A DNA stretch of 47,297 nt from Plantago elongata (GCA_036897095.1 JAYMSP010000559.1:1-47297), one strand, 5' to 3'; positions 1 to 12,193 are shown, numbered from the stretch's first letter. The notes: a model not told the origin generated them from the sequence alone. A program made the numbers and translations.

Positions 1-4
1 CAAC

Positions 5-35
<31 letters not shown>

Positions 36-58
36 ACATATATAATAATAATAAAAAT
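1..58. repeat. Microsatellite: C tract, (CA)n, then TA/TAA-rich run
   Basis: A run of 18 C at 4-21 passes into about nine CA units and then into TA and TAA units. This is simple-sequence DNA and probably length-polymorphic. The C run is a place where assembly length may be wrong. Confidence 0.9.
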
Positions 59-2074
59 AATTGAGATGAAGAAAGTATATCAAAGAGGATTTTCTTAGGA
101 GAGATTATCTGTCATACCCCCACATTATTGAGATCAAGAAATTAGAAAGAAAATCAAAGACAGTTCCCTGCCTAGAAAATCCCCCTCACACATCATTGAA
201 TTGAATTTCCATATTTTAAAAATCACATTTGCAAAATTGATTTACCAAATAGAGTTTGTAAGTAAGAGTTATATGATTGTATTACTTAATGAAATAATGT
301 AGTTAGTACTTCTAATATATTTCTCAAGTCATATTTATCTTATTTCTAAAGTTGTTTACCCGTTAGATTAAATTTTCAAGTTGAAAATTAACATCATTAG
401 TTTATTTTCTCAAATAGTGTGGTTTATCATTTCAATAGAGTTTTTGAGTTGTATGTAACATTCTTATAGTTGCTCTTCTAATGAATTTTCATGTCGAAAT
501 TAACATATATTCAAAATTGGGTTATCCTTCGGATTAGTCTCGAAGATGGAGTTATCCACTTCTTGAGATATTTTTCGTAGTATGGTCTAATCTTCTAATA
601 GTTTCTAAATTGTATTTATAGATAAATTGCTTTGGGCTTCAAAATGCCACCTCAATTTTTACTTATAAGACATAACTTTTCTTTCAATTAAACTGATATA
701 ATTGATAAGAATACAATATAGGTTAACAAACTGCCCGTGCTCCAATAAAGCCCCACGGCTTGACGTGGTGCATGGTCATTTTTCAAGTAACCAAGTTGGC
801 CTTCACACGATCAGGCTATAGAAGTTGGACCACATCTTCTTCTTCTTTACTTTTTAATTTTCATTTAATTATAATTCATACAATATAAAAGTTATACTGA
901 TTTTCATAATTTCTCATTCTGTATAAATATAGACCACCCTTGACTATTTGTCGATTGTTTTAAATTTTGCGACTCTTACAACAGTAATAAAAATATATTT
1001 ATAAATTCAATTTGAATAATTTTAACTTCTAAAAACTCTTGTAATATATACGTTAAACATGTTTTAAAATATATAATTTTTTAATTAAAAAAACGTAATT
1101 CATGGTCGTCGGACGATCCACTATATGTGATTTTTTATTCAGTGGTCGTCGGAATGGTGTCAGCTCACGACAACAACTGTTTACGATCGTGAGTATGACT
1201 CATTGGTCATAATCTAACATTGCTAACTAATCTCCACTATTATAAAATTAGATTAAATTTACTCTTTAATGCTAGTGCATGAATTCGTGAAGTACATGAA
1301 TATGTATATGGACTATGGCGTATATATACATTTGGTTTTGTCGTAACAAATTGAGTTTGCATATATACTAAAGATTTAATTTGATAAAATGTAATTAAAT
1401 TAAGCTTTGAAGATAAATTAAACAAACTGTTTCCCATTTTGCGGTCCAATATTGTATTTAATTATTCGTATGGTTTAAGAAATGTGAAGGCTTCCTAATT
1501 AATTTCAATGCGTTTTGTGAAAATATAATTCTGTGCGAAGGAATTGATACGCCGGCCATGTTGATCAGTATAAATAGGTATGAACTTAGTCATATATATG
1601 TAGGGAAAACAAATAATGCATGTGCAATTCATATTTGATTTTGAAAACTTATTATCAACATAAAATTCTAACAAATAAAATTAGTTGTATAATGAAAAGT
1701 AGTGATTCAACATACATCATCGTTTACTGTGCCATATAAGTAGGGAACACTATAAGAAGTTCAGGATAGCCGGCTTGATGAATAGGTTTAGTTTTGTAGA
1801 ACAATATTAATTTGTATAAAGATTGTAATTAGAAGACTTTAATAACCATAGTTTGTTAATACAATTGGCCACCATATAATGTGAAAAGAGTATTATACCA
1901 AGACTTGGTCTATATGGAACATGAAAAAGATTAAATAAAAATTTTGAGGCTTGAAAATTCTACATCATTTTTATCTACATGTAGTATATTTCTTTTAAAT
2001 TTTAATCCATTACTTTTATCATATATCTAATATAGATGGATAGATATCGAATTGGTGACACTTAATGTAGGGTA
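59..2074. other. AT-rich intergenic DNA, no gene seen
   Basis: I find no convincing coding region. The only sizeable open frame (1240-1449, minus) has no recognisable family or codon pattern. A short motif, tggtcgtcgga, occurs twice at about 1103 and 1142, which is a minor local repeat. Confidence 0.6.
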
Positions 2075-2161
2075 TACAATTTATACCCTTAGATCTATTA
2101 TCCAATGGATTAAAATGGATTTACAATTTATACCCTTAGGTTATACAATTTATACCCTTAG
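2075..2161. repeat. Three copies of an 18-bp motif upstream of the NKAP gene
   Basis: The motif tacaatttatacccttag occurs at 2075-2092, 2122-2139 and 2144-2161. The last two copies are nearly adjacent. They end 120 bp before the NKAP start codon, so they lie in its promoter or 5' UTR. No function can be assigned. Confidence 0.8.
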
Positions 2162-2280
2162 TTACATTCGGCAATGTTCAGCTTCAGCATATTCTTCTTG
2201 ACATAATTTCACCTCCACAAACCAAACAGACCCTCAAGTTATCAAGTTAGTGCCATTAGCTCATTTGAATCTGAAACCCC

Positions 2281-3852
2281 ATGGGCAGGATCTCATCGGT
2301 TGTAGAAATTCCCGATCGCCGCCGCTCACAAGGAGGCGGCGGCGGTGGATACTCACCCGGTCGCCGTTACGAGCGGAGTAACCGTAACCGAACGTACAGC
2401 CGGAGTCGGAGTCGGAGCCCCGTACAGAACAACAGGTATCGTCGTGCTTCACCTGATTATTCCTATTATCCTAATGTAGACGAACCTAGAAAATCTATTG
2501 AGATAAATGATTATCGGAAAAAGCCCTACCTAGATCGAGATTCGAGGAACAATGGTAGAAACAAGGTCGAATCTGAATCTGATGAGGAATTGAAAGGGCT
2601 AGCCTATGAGGAATACCGTAGGCTTAAGCGCCAGAAATTGAGGAAGTTGCTTAGGAATAGTATTTGGAACTGTACGCCTAGTCCGCCTAGGGATCCGAAT
2701 GAGAAGTCGGATGGGGAGTTTGAGGAGGCTGTTGGAGGTGATGATGTGAAGCAGGTGAATGAGCTGAAGAATGGGGCGAAGAGTGAATCGGAAACGGATT
2801 CTGAGTCTGATGATTATAGGTCGAAGCGTAAGAGGAGGAAGGGTAGGAAATCTGGTTCTAGGCGGAAGAGTAAGAGGTCTAAGTCAGTTTCTGAAACCGA
2901 AAATGAGTCGGAGGAGGAGGAGGATGATTCTGGTGGAGGAAGGAGGAGGAAGGGTAGGAAATCTAAGTCTAGGAGGAAGAGTAAGAGGTCGAAATCTGTC
3001 TCTGAGACGGAGAGTGAGTCTGAGGAGTCGGGTGAAGATGATTCCGGTGAGGATAGGAGGAGCAGAAAGAGTAGTAGAAGTAAGAGTAGCAAAAGAGATG
3101 GTAAGAGAAAGCGGAGCAGTAAAAAGAAGAGATCGTCTCGGAGAAGTGAGAGCGAGAGTGAGAGTGCCACGGAAGATTCTGATAATGGTGATCGTGTCAA
3201 GTCCAAGAAGCGGAAGCATAGGTCATCTTCAAAAAGCAAGAAGAAGAAAGAAACAAGCAGCGGGAGTATGTCTGCGGATGAAAGAGCTCCAGATTCAGAA
3301 GTTGATGCGAAAGATGTTATTCAGAAGCTTGATGAGGTTAAGGTTGATGATGAATCTAACATTGAGCTTCTGAAGTTCAAAGAGATGATTGAGCAACAAC
3401 GTAAGAAATCCACTTTGGATTTGGATGATGAGGCACCGGTAGGTCCAATGCCTTTGCCAAAGGCGGAAGGACATATAAGCTATGGTGGGGCACTTCGGCC
3501 TGGTGAAGGTGATGCTATTGCTCAGTTTGTTCAGCAAGGAAAGCGTATTCCCCGGAGAGGTGAAGTGGGTCTTTCCGCTGATGAGATTTCTAGGTTTGAG
3601 GATCTGGGTTATGTGATGAGTGGTAGTAGACACCAGAGAATGAATGCTATTCGTATCAGAAAAGAAAACCAGGTTTATAGTGCTGAGGATAAACGGGCAC
3701 TAGCAATGTTCAATTATGAGGAGAAAGCCAAGCGTGAACAGAAGGTCATGGCTGATTTAAAGAGGTTGGTGCAGCGTCACATTGGAGAGGATACTGGTCC
3801 CTCTCATGATCCGTTTGGTGCTGGAAAAGCTGTTGAGGAAGCTGATGATTGA
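2281..3852 (+). CDS. MAS2: NKAP family nuclear protein (plant MAS2 type)
   Basis: Intronless 523-residue protein. The N-terminus (about 1-60) is rich in Arg, Ser and Gly. Residues about 160-335 are a low-complexity Lys/Arg/Ser/Glu region with RS- and SE-type repeats, including a tandem repeat of about 37 residues. From about residue 388 to the end lies the conserved NKAP C-terminal (SynMuv-product) domain, with [26 protein letters not shown] and [14 protein letters not shown] as landmarks. Animal NKAP is a nuclear RNA-processing and transcriptional co-repressor protein; the Arabidopsis orthologue MAS2 has been tied to ribosomal DNA expression and AGO1 genetics (family knowledge). The start ATG sits in a good context (accccATGg), and the domain order matches a full-length family member. 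The role in this plant is inferred by homology. Confidence 0.92.
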   Translation: MGRISSVVEIPDRRRSQGGGGGGYSPGRRYERSNRNRTYSRSRSRSPVQNNRYRRASPDYSYYPNVDEPRKSIEINDYRKKPYLDRDSRNNGRNKVESESDEELKGLAYEEYRRLKRQKLRKLLRNSIWNCTPSPPRDPNEKSDGEFEEAVGGDDVKQVNELKNGAKSESETDSESDDYRSKRKRRKGRKSGSRRKSKRSKSVSETENESEEEEDDSGGGRRRKGRKSKSRRKSKRSKSVSETESESEESGEDDSGEDRRSRKSSRSKSSKRDGKRKRSSKKKRSSRRSESESESATEDSDNGDRVKSKKRKHRSSSKSKKKKETSSGSMSADERAPDSEVDAKDVIQKLDEVKVDDESNIELLKFKEMIEQQRKKSTLDLDDEAPVGPMPLPKAEGHISYGGALRPGEGDAIAQFVQQGKRIPRRGEVGLSADEISRFEDLGYVMSGSRHQRMNAIRIRKENQVYSAEDKRALAMFNYEEKAKREQKVMADLKRLVQRHIGEDTGPSHDPFGAGKAVEEADD

Positions 3853-4941
3853 TATATCATACAAATTTCGATTGTATGCTTGTTAGTTCCGTATGTTCCA
3901 GGTGAATGTGAAATTTGCTGTTTGTAGTGTGATACATCATCAAGTGACAAAGGTTTTCTTGCTATTCAGATTGTAGAATTTCAAGCTTGTCAAGATATTT
4001 GAACTTATTTAAACATGCCCATTATATGGCTTCATTCCTGATTCTTTTTTGTTATATAATTGCACATCATCACTATAAGTTGGTATCCCTGATATTCTGT
4101 TTTAGATAGAACTGAGTTTGCAATGTTCTAAGCTTAGTCTAGTTATAACCATTAGTTTCATTGAGCTGCAGTTTGGAAGAGGGGTAATCATCAATACTGT
4201 TTGTCATTCTCTTCGAAACTATTTGAGTGTGTGAGTTCCACCAGCGCATCCAAAAATTGTTGGTGAGCAAGTGAGCTGTCGAATTCTCACCTTTTATATA
4301 CTGGTCGTAATCATTTCCGCTGCCCAGGAGGTGGGTTTTTAACCTCTGATTGTGCCACTTGGTTTGCTTTTTGGAGAAGTAATCGTGATCATGTGATGAG
4401 AAAGAAGTGTTCAGGAAAAACTGCTCCTGCTGGGAATTTTGTTCCCCAACTCGTGTTGCTTTTAATTTCTCAATAGCTTTTCAAAATGCAGTGAAATTTG
4501 AATAATGTGCCGAGGAGATTCCATTTTGCCTCATTTAGTTTCCCTTGTAGGACACTGTTTTAATAGTAGCGCCCCAATTCTTTACACCAAAATCTCGAAC
4601 AAAGACCTACCACATGAAATGTACTCCGTTAACAAGGAATACTTGAAAATGCAGAACTTGAAGGATAAAGACTGCTACAATAGATCAGCAACATTACACC
4701 TGAGATTATTTCAATGTGTACCAGGCAGTGACATTAGGATATAAGAGCAAAACTTCTTATTCAGCAAGTGCATTATCAGTACAGGTGTAAGCTTGTCTCA
4801 GATCCTATACGCTGAAAAAGGTACTCAACTATAACCGTAGTTACCACCTCTATGCAATGTAAACAATGATAGATCCAGTGAAACCAACGGAACTTAACAG
4901 TTTCTAGAAAGACAATCATAAATACGAAAACAGATTTCAAA
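3853..4941. other. 3' flanks between NKAP and the GCD1-like gene
   Basis: This interval holds the 3' UTR of the plus-strand NKAP gene and the 3' UTR of the minus-strand GCD1-like gene, which are convergent. Small open frames here (for example 4505-4744) match nothing I know and overlap the expected UTRs, so I do not call a gene. Confidence 0.6.
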
Positions 4942-7900
4942 TCAGGGGAGCATCCTCCGCAGCTTTCCCCTTCTAGGAGTCTCTCTCTTGAGAAACATAT
5001 TCTCAAATTCATTCAAAGGCCTAGAGGAGCCATCCCCTTCACTGACAAACTTAAATCCACCGCCATTACCACACTTGTCTTTTGCGCCAAGTTTCTCCAC
5101 TGTGAACTTCCATCCATTTGATGGACGTATCCGGCTGTATTTATGACATTTCACCATGTTTGCCATCTACAAGAGATAAATCAAATGCTTTAGTGGAAGA
5201 GCATGATCGCCAAACCAGCATTAAACTATGTTCTGGCTAAAACTACCTCAAAAGTTCTAAAAATTTGCAACCCCAATCTAGGGCAGAGGAGGAGGGGGTG
5301 GGGATGTTATTCAATTCCCCCAAGTTAACAAAATGTTAAAAACAGCGTTTCTTCGATATAGTACCCTAAGTGGTCCGGTAATTACCTTCATCTTGTTGAA
5401 ATTCATCCTCAGAACAAATTCCTCGTACATAATATCATCTTCTTCCATGGAGATCTCGTAAAGAACCTCATCCGGGTCACGAGTTACACCATCCCAACCC
5501 TCAGGCATGACTTTGAAATCAGGCTTATATGGCAAAGTTGCAACATGGAATTCCCTGTCGTGGAGTTCAAAGGCTCTGCATGGTACAAAGGCTGTTACAA
5601 TAAATACTCACTGAATAGCTTCAGCATCCAAACATCCATAAAAGACCAAAGAATAAAAGTGGTGCCCATGCACTGAAACAAAAAATATCAAGTCACATTA
5701 ACAATGAATGGGACAACGAAGCGCAGCTCAGTTGGTAAAGCCGCTTCCCCTCCAACCAATAGGTCGGGGGTTCGAGTCACCTTTACCGTTTCAAAAAAAT
5801 AAAAAAATAACAATGAATGGAAAATTCAGTTTTTTTTCATACCTTTATATCAAAGAATACATGAGAATAAAATTAAACAGCAATAGCCGCATCCTTTACG
5901 CGAACAAGCATAACTTGTTATATACCTATGAACCTTTTTCTCATCATTCATAGCCAAATTATCTCATCACATTATCATAGGCTTGTATATTAAAACATGA
6001 GTTTAAATAAGCATGCAAATAATAATATAAGCTTAGTACTAACTTCCAATATATAGGCAGATACAATGGAACATTACAAAGTAAATAATATTGATTCACA
6101 TAAGGATGAACTACAACATTTCACAAGACAAAAGAATTAAAAAAGGTCGCTTTACAAGATAACCCCTCTACAATAATACTCAATCCGTTCCCCAGAATTC
6201 TTGCTAAATCCTTTATGCATAAATTTTAAGAAGTTTGATTAAATATGGTTTATGTAGATAATACAGTAATAAGAGTATAGTAAAAAGTAAGATAGAGAAT
6301 TGATAAAGTTTGGAAGAGTGATTAAAATATTAATAATGGAGATAATTTGGTTTTCATAAAAGGAAATGGAAAGTTTTAATTGGATTATTGGAACGCCCAA
6401 AATTGAAAAATGGAAAGAAATCTTTGGGACGGAGGGAGTATATATAAACTAAGCAACACGTTAGTATAAACAAAACAAACAACCATTTAGGATATTAACC
6501 TGTACATGGACCAGGCCTACAAAAAAGAAAATACAAACTGATTCACAACCATAAAAGCTGATGCGTAAAAAATAAAAGGTGATGCATAAATCAACTTACT
6601 GCATCAAATTACTTACTCAGGAAATGTATCGATCAACATGTCAATACTAGAGTAATAAAGTGGGTCTCCTTTTGGCTTCTCTGCCTTTTCTTCAAGCTCC
6701 CTCAGCCACAAAATTGCATGCACCCGCTGCCTCATGATCTTATAGTCCTTCGCCAACTTCTCCACAGTATACAACTCTGGATCCTTCTTGTGCTTCTCAT
6801 ACATCTCATCTTTCTCCCTAGATGTCAAGAATGATGACCTGGCACCTGGATCCTCCACCTGCATCCAAGACATTATAACAATCACGTCAAATACAAGTAA
6901 ATGTATACTGGTAATACCCAAATCCACATTCACCAATATAATCACAGTCAAAATGGGACAAACCGAAGTCCAAAATTTCACCAACTAATGTATTCTGGTT
7001 CCTCAGAAGAATATTTACACAAGGCTGCTTTCATAAAAGAAACCAAATTCACTGGTATACATGCATTTATGCAACTTGAGGGGTCACAGAGAGTATTGGC
7101 AATCAAGGGTAAGGCCTTTTTCTGCTAACGGATGTGATTCTTTGCTCTTGAAGAGGTTACATTAATTGGCAACTGTTCTTTTTTTATCATTTTTGTACAC
7201 CTGGAGAAATGATACTATAACTTAATCACCCATTGGCAATGTTGATGCTCTTCATACACACTATTTCTACAAACGTATTAGTTTGCAGAGCATGACAAAA
7301 TGAACGTATAATCAGTATCACCAAGAGAGTAGGAAATTAAACACACCCTAATCCATGACCTAGAACATAGACCACCCTTTAGTGGAAAATTCTAACATAG
7401 ACCGGGTCTATGAGTAAGTTAATAGACCCTGTGGTTGAAAACAATTCACATCACTTGGAGAATAATTTTAAATTCATTCTAATCCCATTTTTCAATGAAT
7501 GTGGTTTATGTTCAACCACAAGGTCTAGAACTTACTTGTAGACCCGGTCCATGGAAGAATTTCTCCCCTTTAGTGACCTTCATAAAGGCAAGAAATGCTT
7601 AAATGAACTCGAAGCAGAGAATTGATCTCAAAAGGAAAAGTGCAAAGAAGACTATCTTGCACTCAATAGGTGACATTTGCCAAGAACATTGTATTGCATA
7701 CAATTTCTGTTATGACAAGCTTGCAGCTTACAATAAAGAATATTATGGCAGAAGGCCATGGGGTTACTGTGCCTAAAACCAATTTAATTAACTTTCAAAG
7801 TTCCAGTTTGAAATTTGAATGCATGTTTTATATTCAAAAGAAATCAGGTTGAGTACGGCACCAAGGCATGTAAGATAAAAACAAATTGAGTAAAGGAATG

Positions 7901-9431
7901 ATTCAGATTTGGCTGGGATGTACAATGTGCCAGGCCAAGGAAACAGTCAATGCCAACAAAAAAAAAAAAAAAGTGTCTTACAAGTTACAGTACTATAGTG
8001 AACTCTATCCCAAAAAGAATAACTTAACATCTCATACAGTACACTTGATCTTAGTTAAGGCCAAGTAAGGTATGCTTTAATTTGGCTCAAACTTTATCAT
8101 AACTATATCTCAAACTTCATTTACTTGACCAATATTGGATTGGCCTCCCGCAATAAACTACAAAAGATCAGCAACTTGCAGTTGTATCCCACTCTCATCT
8201 GTTAATCAAGGAGTCACTAACACTTCAACAAAGTTCACGCTCAAAAGATTCCATGTATATATTTCATCCATGTTAGAACCATATAAACATAAACATCATT
8301 AGTGACCAATAACAGATGATTACACATTCAAAGTCACAGGACATAATAGGCTTTACATATCATCGACTATTGTGCAATGCCATCATTGGGGTGGAGAAGA
8401 AACAGAATTAAAGAAGAAAAGAGTATTGATGAAGAAAGAAGGAAATAGAGTTTGAATTGGAAGAGGAGATATAAGTCACGTGATTACTCCATGGGATGAC
8501 ATAAACTTGGTATTTCCTTACTGGTTCAAATTCTGTCTCCTTGTTTGTCTATTTCTCTAATTCCTACTCAGCACTACTCCACGTTAAAGTTGGCTACTAA
8601 CCTATGGTACACGACTTACGGTTTATTACTCTCCTATATATACCACCTCTCAGCTATTGTAATTGTAAAGCGTAAACCTCAATTAGCCTAGAGCATTTTC
8701 ACAGTTATCTATAGCAGTAGATACTACACATATTTATCAACAAATTCTGTGTGTTTCTCGAGCCTTATTTTCTTCTGCATCCCTTATCTCCATACAATTG
8801 CAGTTTCCCTCCTACCAGTAGTGATCATAAACAAAATTATAAAGCAGTACAATTCGAGCATTCAAAAGACAAGTTAGCATATAGGCCTTCTGTTTTAATA
8901 GCAATGACATTGGCTCTCGATTTCCGATGAAAAAATACAAACTTGCAGAACATTTTAATCTCAAATGACATAAAAATTAGCCTATAATAACACAATACAC
9001 TCACTCACCTGCATCAATAACCGCTCAATCTCCTCCCGCTCTCTCTCCGCGTCCTCCTTTTTGACCCTCTTATCATGAATCTGCATCACTTTCCTAACAT
9101 CAATCCATTCCTTGTTCGTAAACCGAGGTCCCATATTCGTACGAGTATTCGGGTCCACAGGCGACTGAGGACCCATATCCGTACGAGTATACGGATCCAC
9201 AGGCGACTGAGGGACCATCTGACCAACAGCTTGACCATCGAAGTGCTCCTTGGTGAGTCCAGTGGACCAAGAAGAGGAACCGGTGTCCCATCCCAAGGTG
9301 TCAGATTCTTTGTTGCCGTTGTTTCCGTCTTGGGTGGAAAAGGGCTTCTTGGATGCAGTGATGAGAGAAGCTGAAGCTTTGGTGGTGTTGGTTATGGAGG
9401 TTCGAGAGAACAATTGTACAAGGGACCGCAT
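4942..9431 (-). CDS. GCD1: Mitochondrial GCD1-like (Bot1p / mitochondrial regulator family) protein, 4 exons
   Basis: Coding exons on the minus strand: 9431-9009, 6858-6617, 5575-5386 and 5166-4942. All junctions are GT-AG with continuous phase (0, 2, 0), giving 359 residues. The N-terminus (MRSLVQLFSRTS, basic and Ser/Thr-rich, no acids) looks like a mitochondrial presequence. A 14-residue motif (QSPVDP-x-TRT) is duplicated around residues 75-105. The core includes EWIDVRKVMQIHDKRVKKED, a charged helical stretch, and EKLAKDYKIMRQRVHAILWL spanning exons 1 and 2. I match this to plant GAMETE CELL DEFECTIVE 1, annotated as a eukaryotic mitochondrial regulator related to fungal Bot1p, a mitoribosomal small-subunit protein. 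A role in mitochondrial translation is inference. Introns 1 (2.15 kb) and 2 (1.04 kb) carry transposons. I am confident of the exon structure, less so of the symbol. Confidence 0.8.
5699..5820 (+). mobile_element. Short tRNA-derived SINE with 13-bp target-site duplication
   Basis: A 96-bp body (5712-5807) is flanked by a perfect direct repeat, taacaatgaatgg, at 5699-5711 and 5808-5820. The body has a pol III A-box-like stretch (agcgcagctcagttgg, about 5720-5734) and a B-box-like stretch (ggttcgagtca, 5769-5779), and ends in an A-rich tail (about 5792-5807). It does not fold as a complete tRNA: there is no proper acceptor stem and no CCA-adjacent pairing. A tRNA-derived SINE inserted by target-primed reverse transcription explains all of this. 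It lies in intron 2 of the GCD1-like gene, opposite in orientation. Confidence 0.85.
6177..6440. mobile_element. Stowaway-like MITE in intron 2 of the GCD1-like gene
   Basis: The right end reads gggacggagggag followed by TA; the left end (6179 on, ctcaatccgttcccc) is its degenerate inverted counterpart, also next to TA. Length is about 260 bp and the interior is AT-rich. TA target duplication and ctccctccgtccc termini are the mark of the Tc1/mariner-derived Stowaway family. No coding capacity. Confidence 0.75.
7375..7574. mobile_element. Mutator-like MITE with perfect 9-bp target duplication
   Basis: The element at 7384-7565 (182 bp) has long terminal inverted repeats: ggaaaattctaacatagacc at the left end, and on the other strand ggagaaattcttccatggac at the right end, with similarity continuing for about 60 bp on each arm. 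It is flanked by identical 9-bp direct repeats ccctttagt at 7375-7383 and 7566-7574. Nine-base duplications with long inverted repeats fit Mutator-like (MULE) non-autonomous elements. It sits inside intron 1 of the GCD1-like gene. Confidence 0.8.
8270..8800 (+). other. Possible solo LTR or promoter-like sequence in intron 1
   Basis: Within the large first intron of the GCD1-like gene is a stretch with a TATA-like box (ctcctatatataccacctc, about 8630-8648), a G-box (cacgtg, about 8478) and a pyrimidine-rich end, as seen in copia LTRs. I could not find matching TG...CA ends with a 5-bp target duplication, so its extent is a guess and it may simply be intron. Confidence 0.25.
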
Positions 9432-10642
9432 TTTGTTGGGTTGTTTGAAATTTGATTTGAGGAAGCAGAAGAAGCAGCAGCAAGCAGCTCAGCTAGAGGT
9501 GTGAATCATCAGCTACTGTTAAACCCTAATCGAGCTGAAATTGGGGAAAATAGCGAGTAAGCAAGAATTGTTTGCTAGGGTCAGATTCTTGTTTAACGTT
9601 TTAATAAATAAACATTTTAATATGCTCCCGTTCTTATGTATTTTTAAAATTATTAAATTGTCAATTTTACAGTTTTATTTTAATCATGACCTAGATTAGA
9701 GCTCTTCTTTGTTTTTACTTAGTCTCACCGAGCAAAAGATTAAGGCAACACTTCATATAATTTTGCTAATGGCTCGTCCTTACTGTTGTGGTTGATTTGG
9801 TAGTTCGACAATTCTTACTTGGGCCTCCAGATTTTTTTTGTTAGGTTTGTATTGAGGATGAGTGGTACGGTTCAAAATCATAGATAGTAACATACATAAG
9901 GTTCGAATATAATTATGATTATTACTAGGAACCAGGGTTTCACATTATTAAATGATGAATATTAAACACGTGTCAGCACCAATTTAATTCATGACTTTTA
10001 TTTACAAATGCTAATATATTATGTAAAATCATAAGAAATCTATTAAAAATTATAAATTAATTAGAGTATTATAAAAGAAAAAGAATATTAAAAAATATAA
10101 AATTAAAAAATTAAATTATAAATAAGTTAAAAAAATACTTTCAACAGTTCTTATATTCAAATACTTGTATATTCTTATAATGGTATTTTTCAAGAGTAGC
10201 TACAAACTTAATTGAGCAATTAGTTTGTCTATCATATTTAAACAATTAATTTATTTTCAAATTATTAATAAATAGATGACGTTGAATTTAAAGAAAGATT
10301 TAAATTATATTTCATTGTTGAATTACTAATATTATTATATATCACCAAGTGTTTATTTAACATAAAATCAAGTGGTAATTAAACCTTTTCAACACTTATA
10401 AAATAAACCTTCACTTTCAACAAGGGAATTTGTTGATCATGCCTTGGTTTTCTTATACAAGTACTTAACTTGCCGGCAGAGTAGACATGTATAATGGAGT
10501 AGTATATACCCGCATGCACATTTATAGAAATGTTCCTTGTTGATGGAGAAGAATTAATTAAAAATCGTTTTGCTCTTCCTAAAAGATATACTTTGCTTCC
10601 CACATATGATATCCTATATATCATGTAGCTTTTGTACACATA
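9432..10642. other. Intergenic region between divergent GCD1-like and HVA22 genes
   Basis: The two genes point away from each other, so both promoters lie here. The sequence is very AT-rich, above all 9990-10380. The open frame at 10379-10681 (minus) overlaps the HVA22 TATA region and shows no family match. Apart from the G-box and TATA sites listed separately I see nothing. Confidence 0.6.
9967..9974 (+). promoter_or_regulatory. ABRE/G-box-like site upstream of HVA22
   Basis: The octamer cacgtgtc contains the ACGTGTC core of abscisic-acid response elements. It lies about 680 bp upstream of the putative HVA22 TATA box. HVA22 genes were first known as ABA- and stress-induced, so this is plausible, but a single distant site proves nothing. 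Confidence 0.3.
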
Positions 10643-10646
10643 CATA

Positions 10647-10655
10647 TATATAAAA
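10647..10655 (+). promoter_or_regulatory. TATA box of the HVA22 gene
   Basis: tatataaaa lies 79 bp before the ATG at 10726, a normal spacing for a plant TATA box plus a short 5' UTR. Confidence 0.6.
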
Positions 10656-10725
10656 CATTTGGCTGGGTCTTTCGATCGCACCCAGGTTTCATTTCATTAC
10701 AAACAGTAGTTGTTCTTCATATATA

Positions 10726-12193
10726 ATGGGTGTTCTTGGAGCCATAGCACGTCATCTGGATACACTCATCGGGTACGTATTGTTTTATTTATCCGACTTC
10801 ATATGAAATTATGATACGTTCTTGTTTGATTTTGTATACGTTTTTACCAGGCCTGGAGTGATGCTTCTTTATCCCTTGTAAGTTTGTAATTACTAATCTG
10901 CACTGCTTACAATTGGTTTTCTTTACCACTTTTCACCTTACAATTAAGACCACATAAAGGTAGGTATGTATATATAATGGAGTATTACGTGCAGATATGC
11001 ATCGATGCGAGCAATTGAAAGTCCTTCACCATTAGATGATCAACAATGGCTAACATATTGGGTCATCTACTCCTTCATAACCCTATTTGAACTTTCATGT
11101 TGGAAAATCCTTCAATGGTAAATACACTCATCACATGCCTACTTTCAGACACGCAAAAACATAAACATAGACAATTCTCATCATCATCATATATTTAACT
11201 TTTAACATCCAGCTAAATAATATTTGGACCATCTCTTGCATCTTCTAATAGAATATGTTGGATTGGTTAATTACATAAGAAATATATATGCCTTGCTTTG
11301 ATGAAATGAACATGAGTGAACATAGAATAATGTATAATAAGCTAATGTGTGGTGGCAATAAAGTGTGTAGTATCGTGGGATAAATATAAATGACATATAA
11401 GCGATGCAATATACCCAATATTCCATCACAGGTATGCGAATTACGAATTTGTGAGTATTTAATGCATGATTATCTTAGAATAAAAATGTAGTACTTATAT
11501 ATAATTTTTAGAAAATATAATTCTATGAATTAATGTTACATATTTCAGTGGAGCTATTTTTCATTTGTATATTAATAAGTTGAAGATTAGCACGTGCAGT
11601 GTAAGAAAAGAAAGATTTATGGCTACACTTAAGTATGAATCTTTGTTTTGGGATAGATGAAGTATGTCATAAACAAGGCATTGATATGAAAGGATATATA
11701 CCTTTGATCAAATAGTACACCAATCAAGATTCAAGAGGAAAAACACTTAAACTTACGATGAGATCTAGTTAGATTAATTAATCAATTCATTTTATTTAAA
11801 TTTTCCCAAATGCATGCTGCAGGCTTCCATTCTGGCCATACGTGAAACTGTTTTTCTGCCTATGGCTGGTTCTACCACTTTTCAATGGAGCAGCCTACAT
11901 TTATGAGAATGTTGTGAGGAAGTATGTCAATGTTGGAGGGCTATATCTCCGACCGAATCATGCCCCCGGTCAGAAGAGGGCTCTTCAGATGATGAGCCTA
12001 GATGCCAGGAAGTCTGTTGAGAGTTACATCGATGAACACGGTCCAGAAGCCTTTGACAGAGTCGTCCAAGCGGTAAGAAAAGCTAAAACCCTTAAATAAA
12101 ATGAAAAGTATATGCAAAACATTAGCTGATCAAGTACACTATATTCTCTGTGTATAATGTATTCAGGCTCTGAGAGAAGCAGAGAATCACTAA
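10726..12193 (+). CDS. HVA22F: HVA22-like protein (TB2/DP1/REEP family), 5 exons
   Basis: Exons 10726-10772, 10851-10877, 10995-11117, 11823-12072 and 12167-12193; all introns are GT-AG and phases agree, giving 157 residues. The N-terminal part has GPGVMLLYPLYASMRAIESP, then DDQQWLTYWVIYSFITLFEL and WLPFWPYVKLFFCLWLVLP. These are the hallmark hydrophobic hairpin segments of the REEP/DP1/Yop1/HVA22 family, which shape tubular ER membrane. The tail carries QMMSLDARKSVESYI and ends in NH. Length and tail resemble Arabidopsis HVA22f from memory; the subtype is less certain than the family. HVA22 proteins are ABA- and stress-responsive ER proteins affecting vesicle traffic and programmed cell death in aleurone (family knowledge). 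The gene is convergent with EMF1, with stops 666 bp apart. Confidence 0.93.

Noticed and set aside
2814..3239. Leucine/serine-rich minus-strand frames over the NKAP gene
   Set aside because: Shadow of the repetitive SE/RK coding region; no start context or family match.
4505..4744. 79-codon plus-strand frame
   Set aside because: Falls between two convergent genes, in probable UTR, with no recognisable motif.
5712..5790. Candidate tRNA gene
   Set aside because: It has A- and B-box-like motifs, but no complete cloverleaf or acceptor stem that I can build, and it lies between perfect target duplications with an A-rich tail. SINE is the better call.
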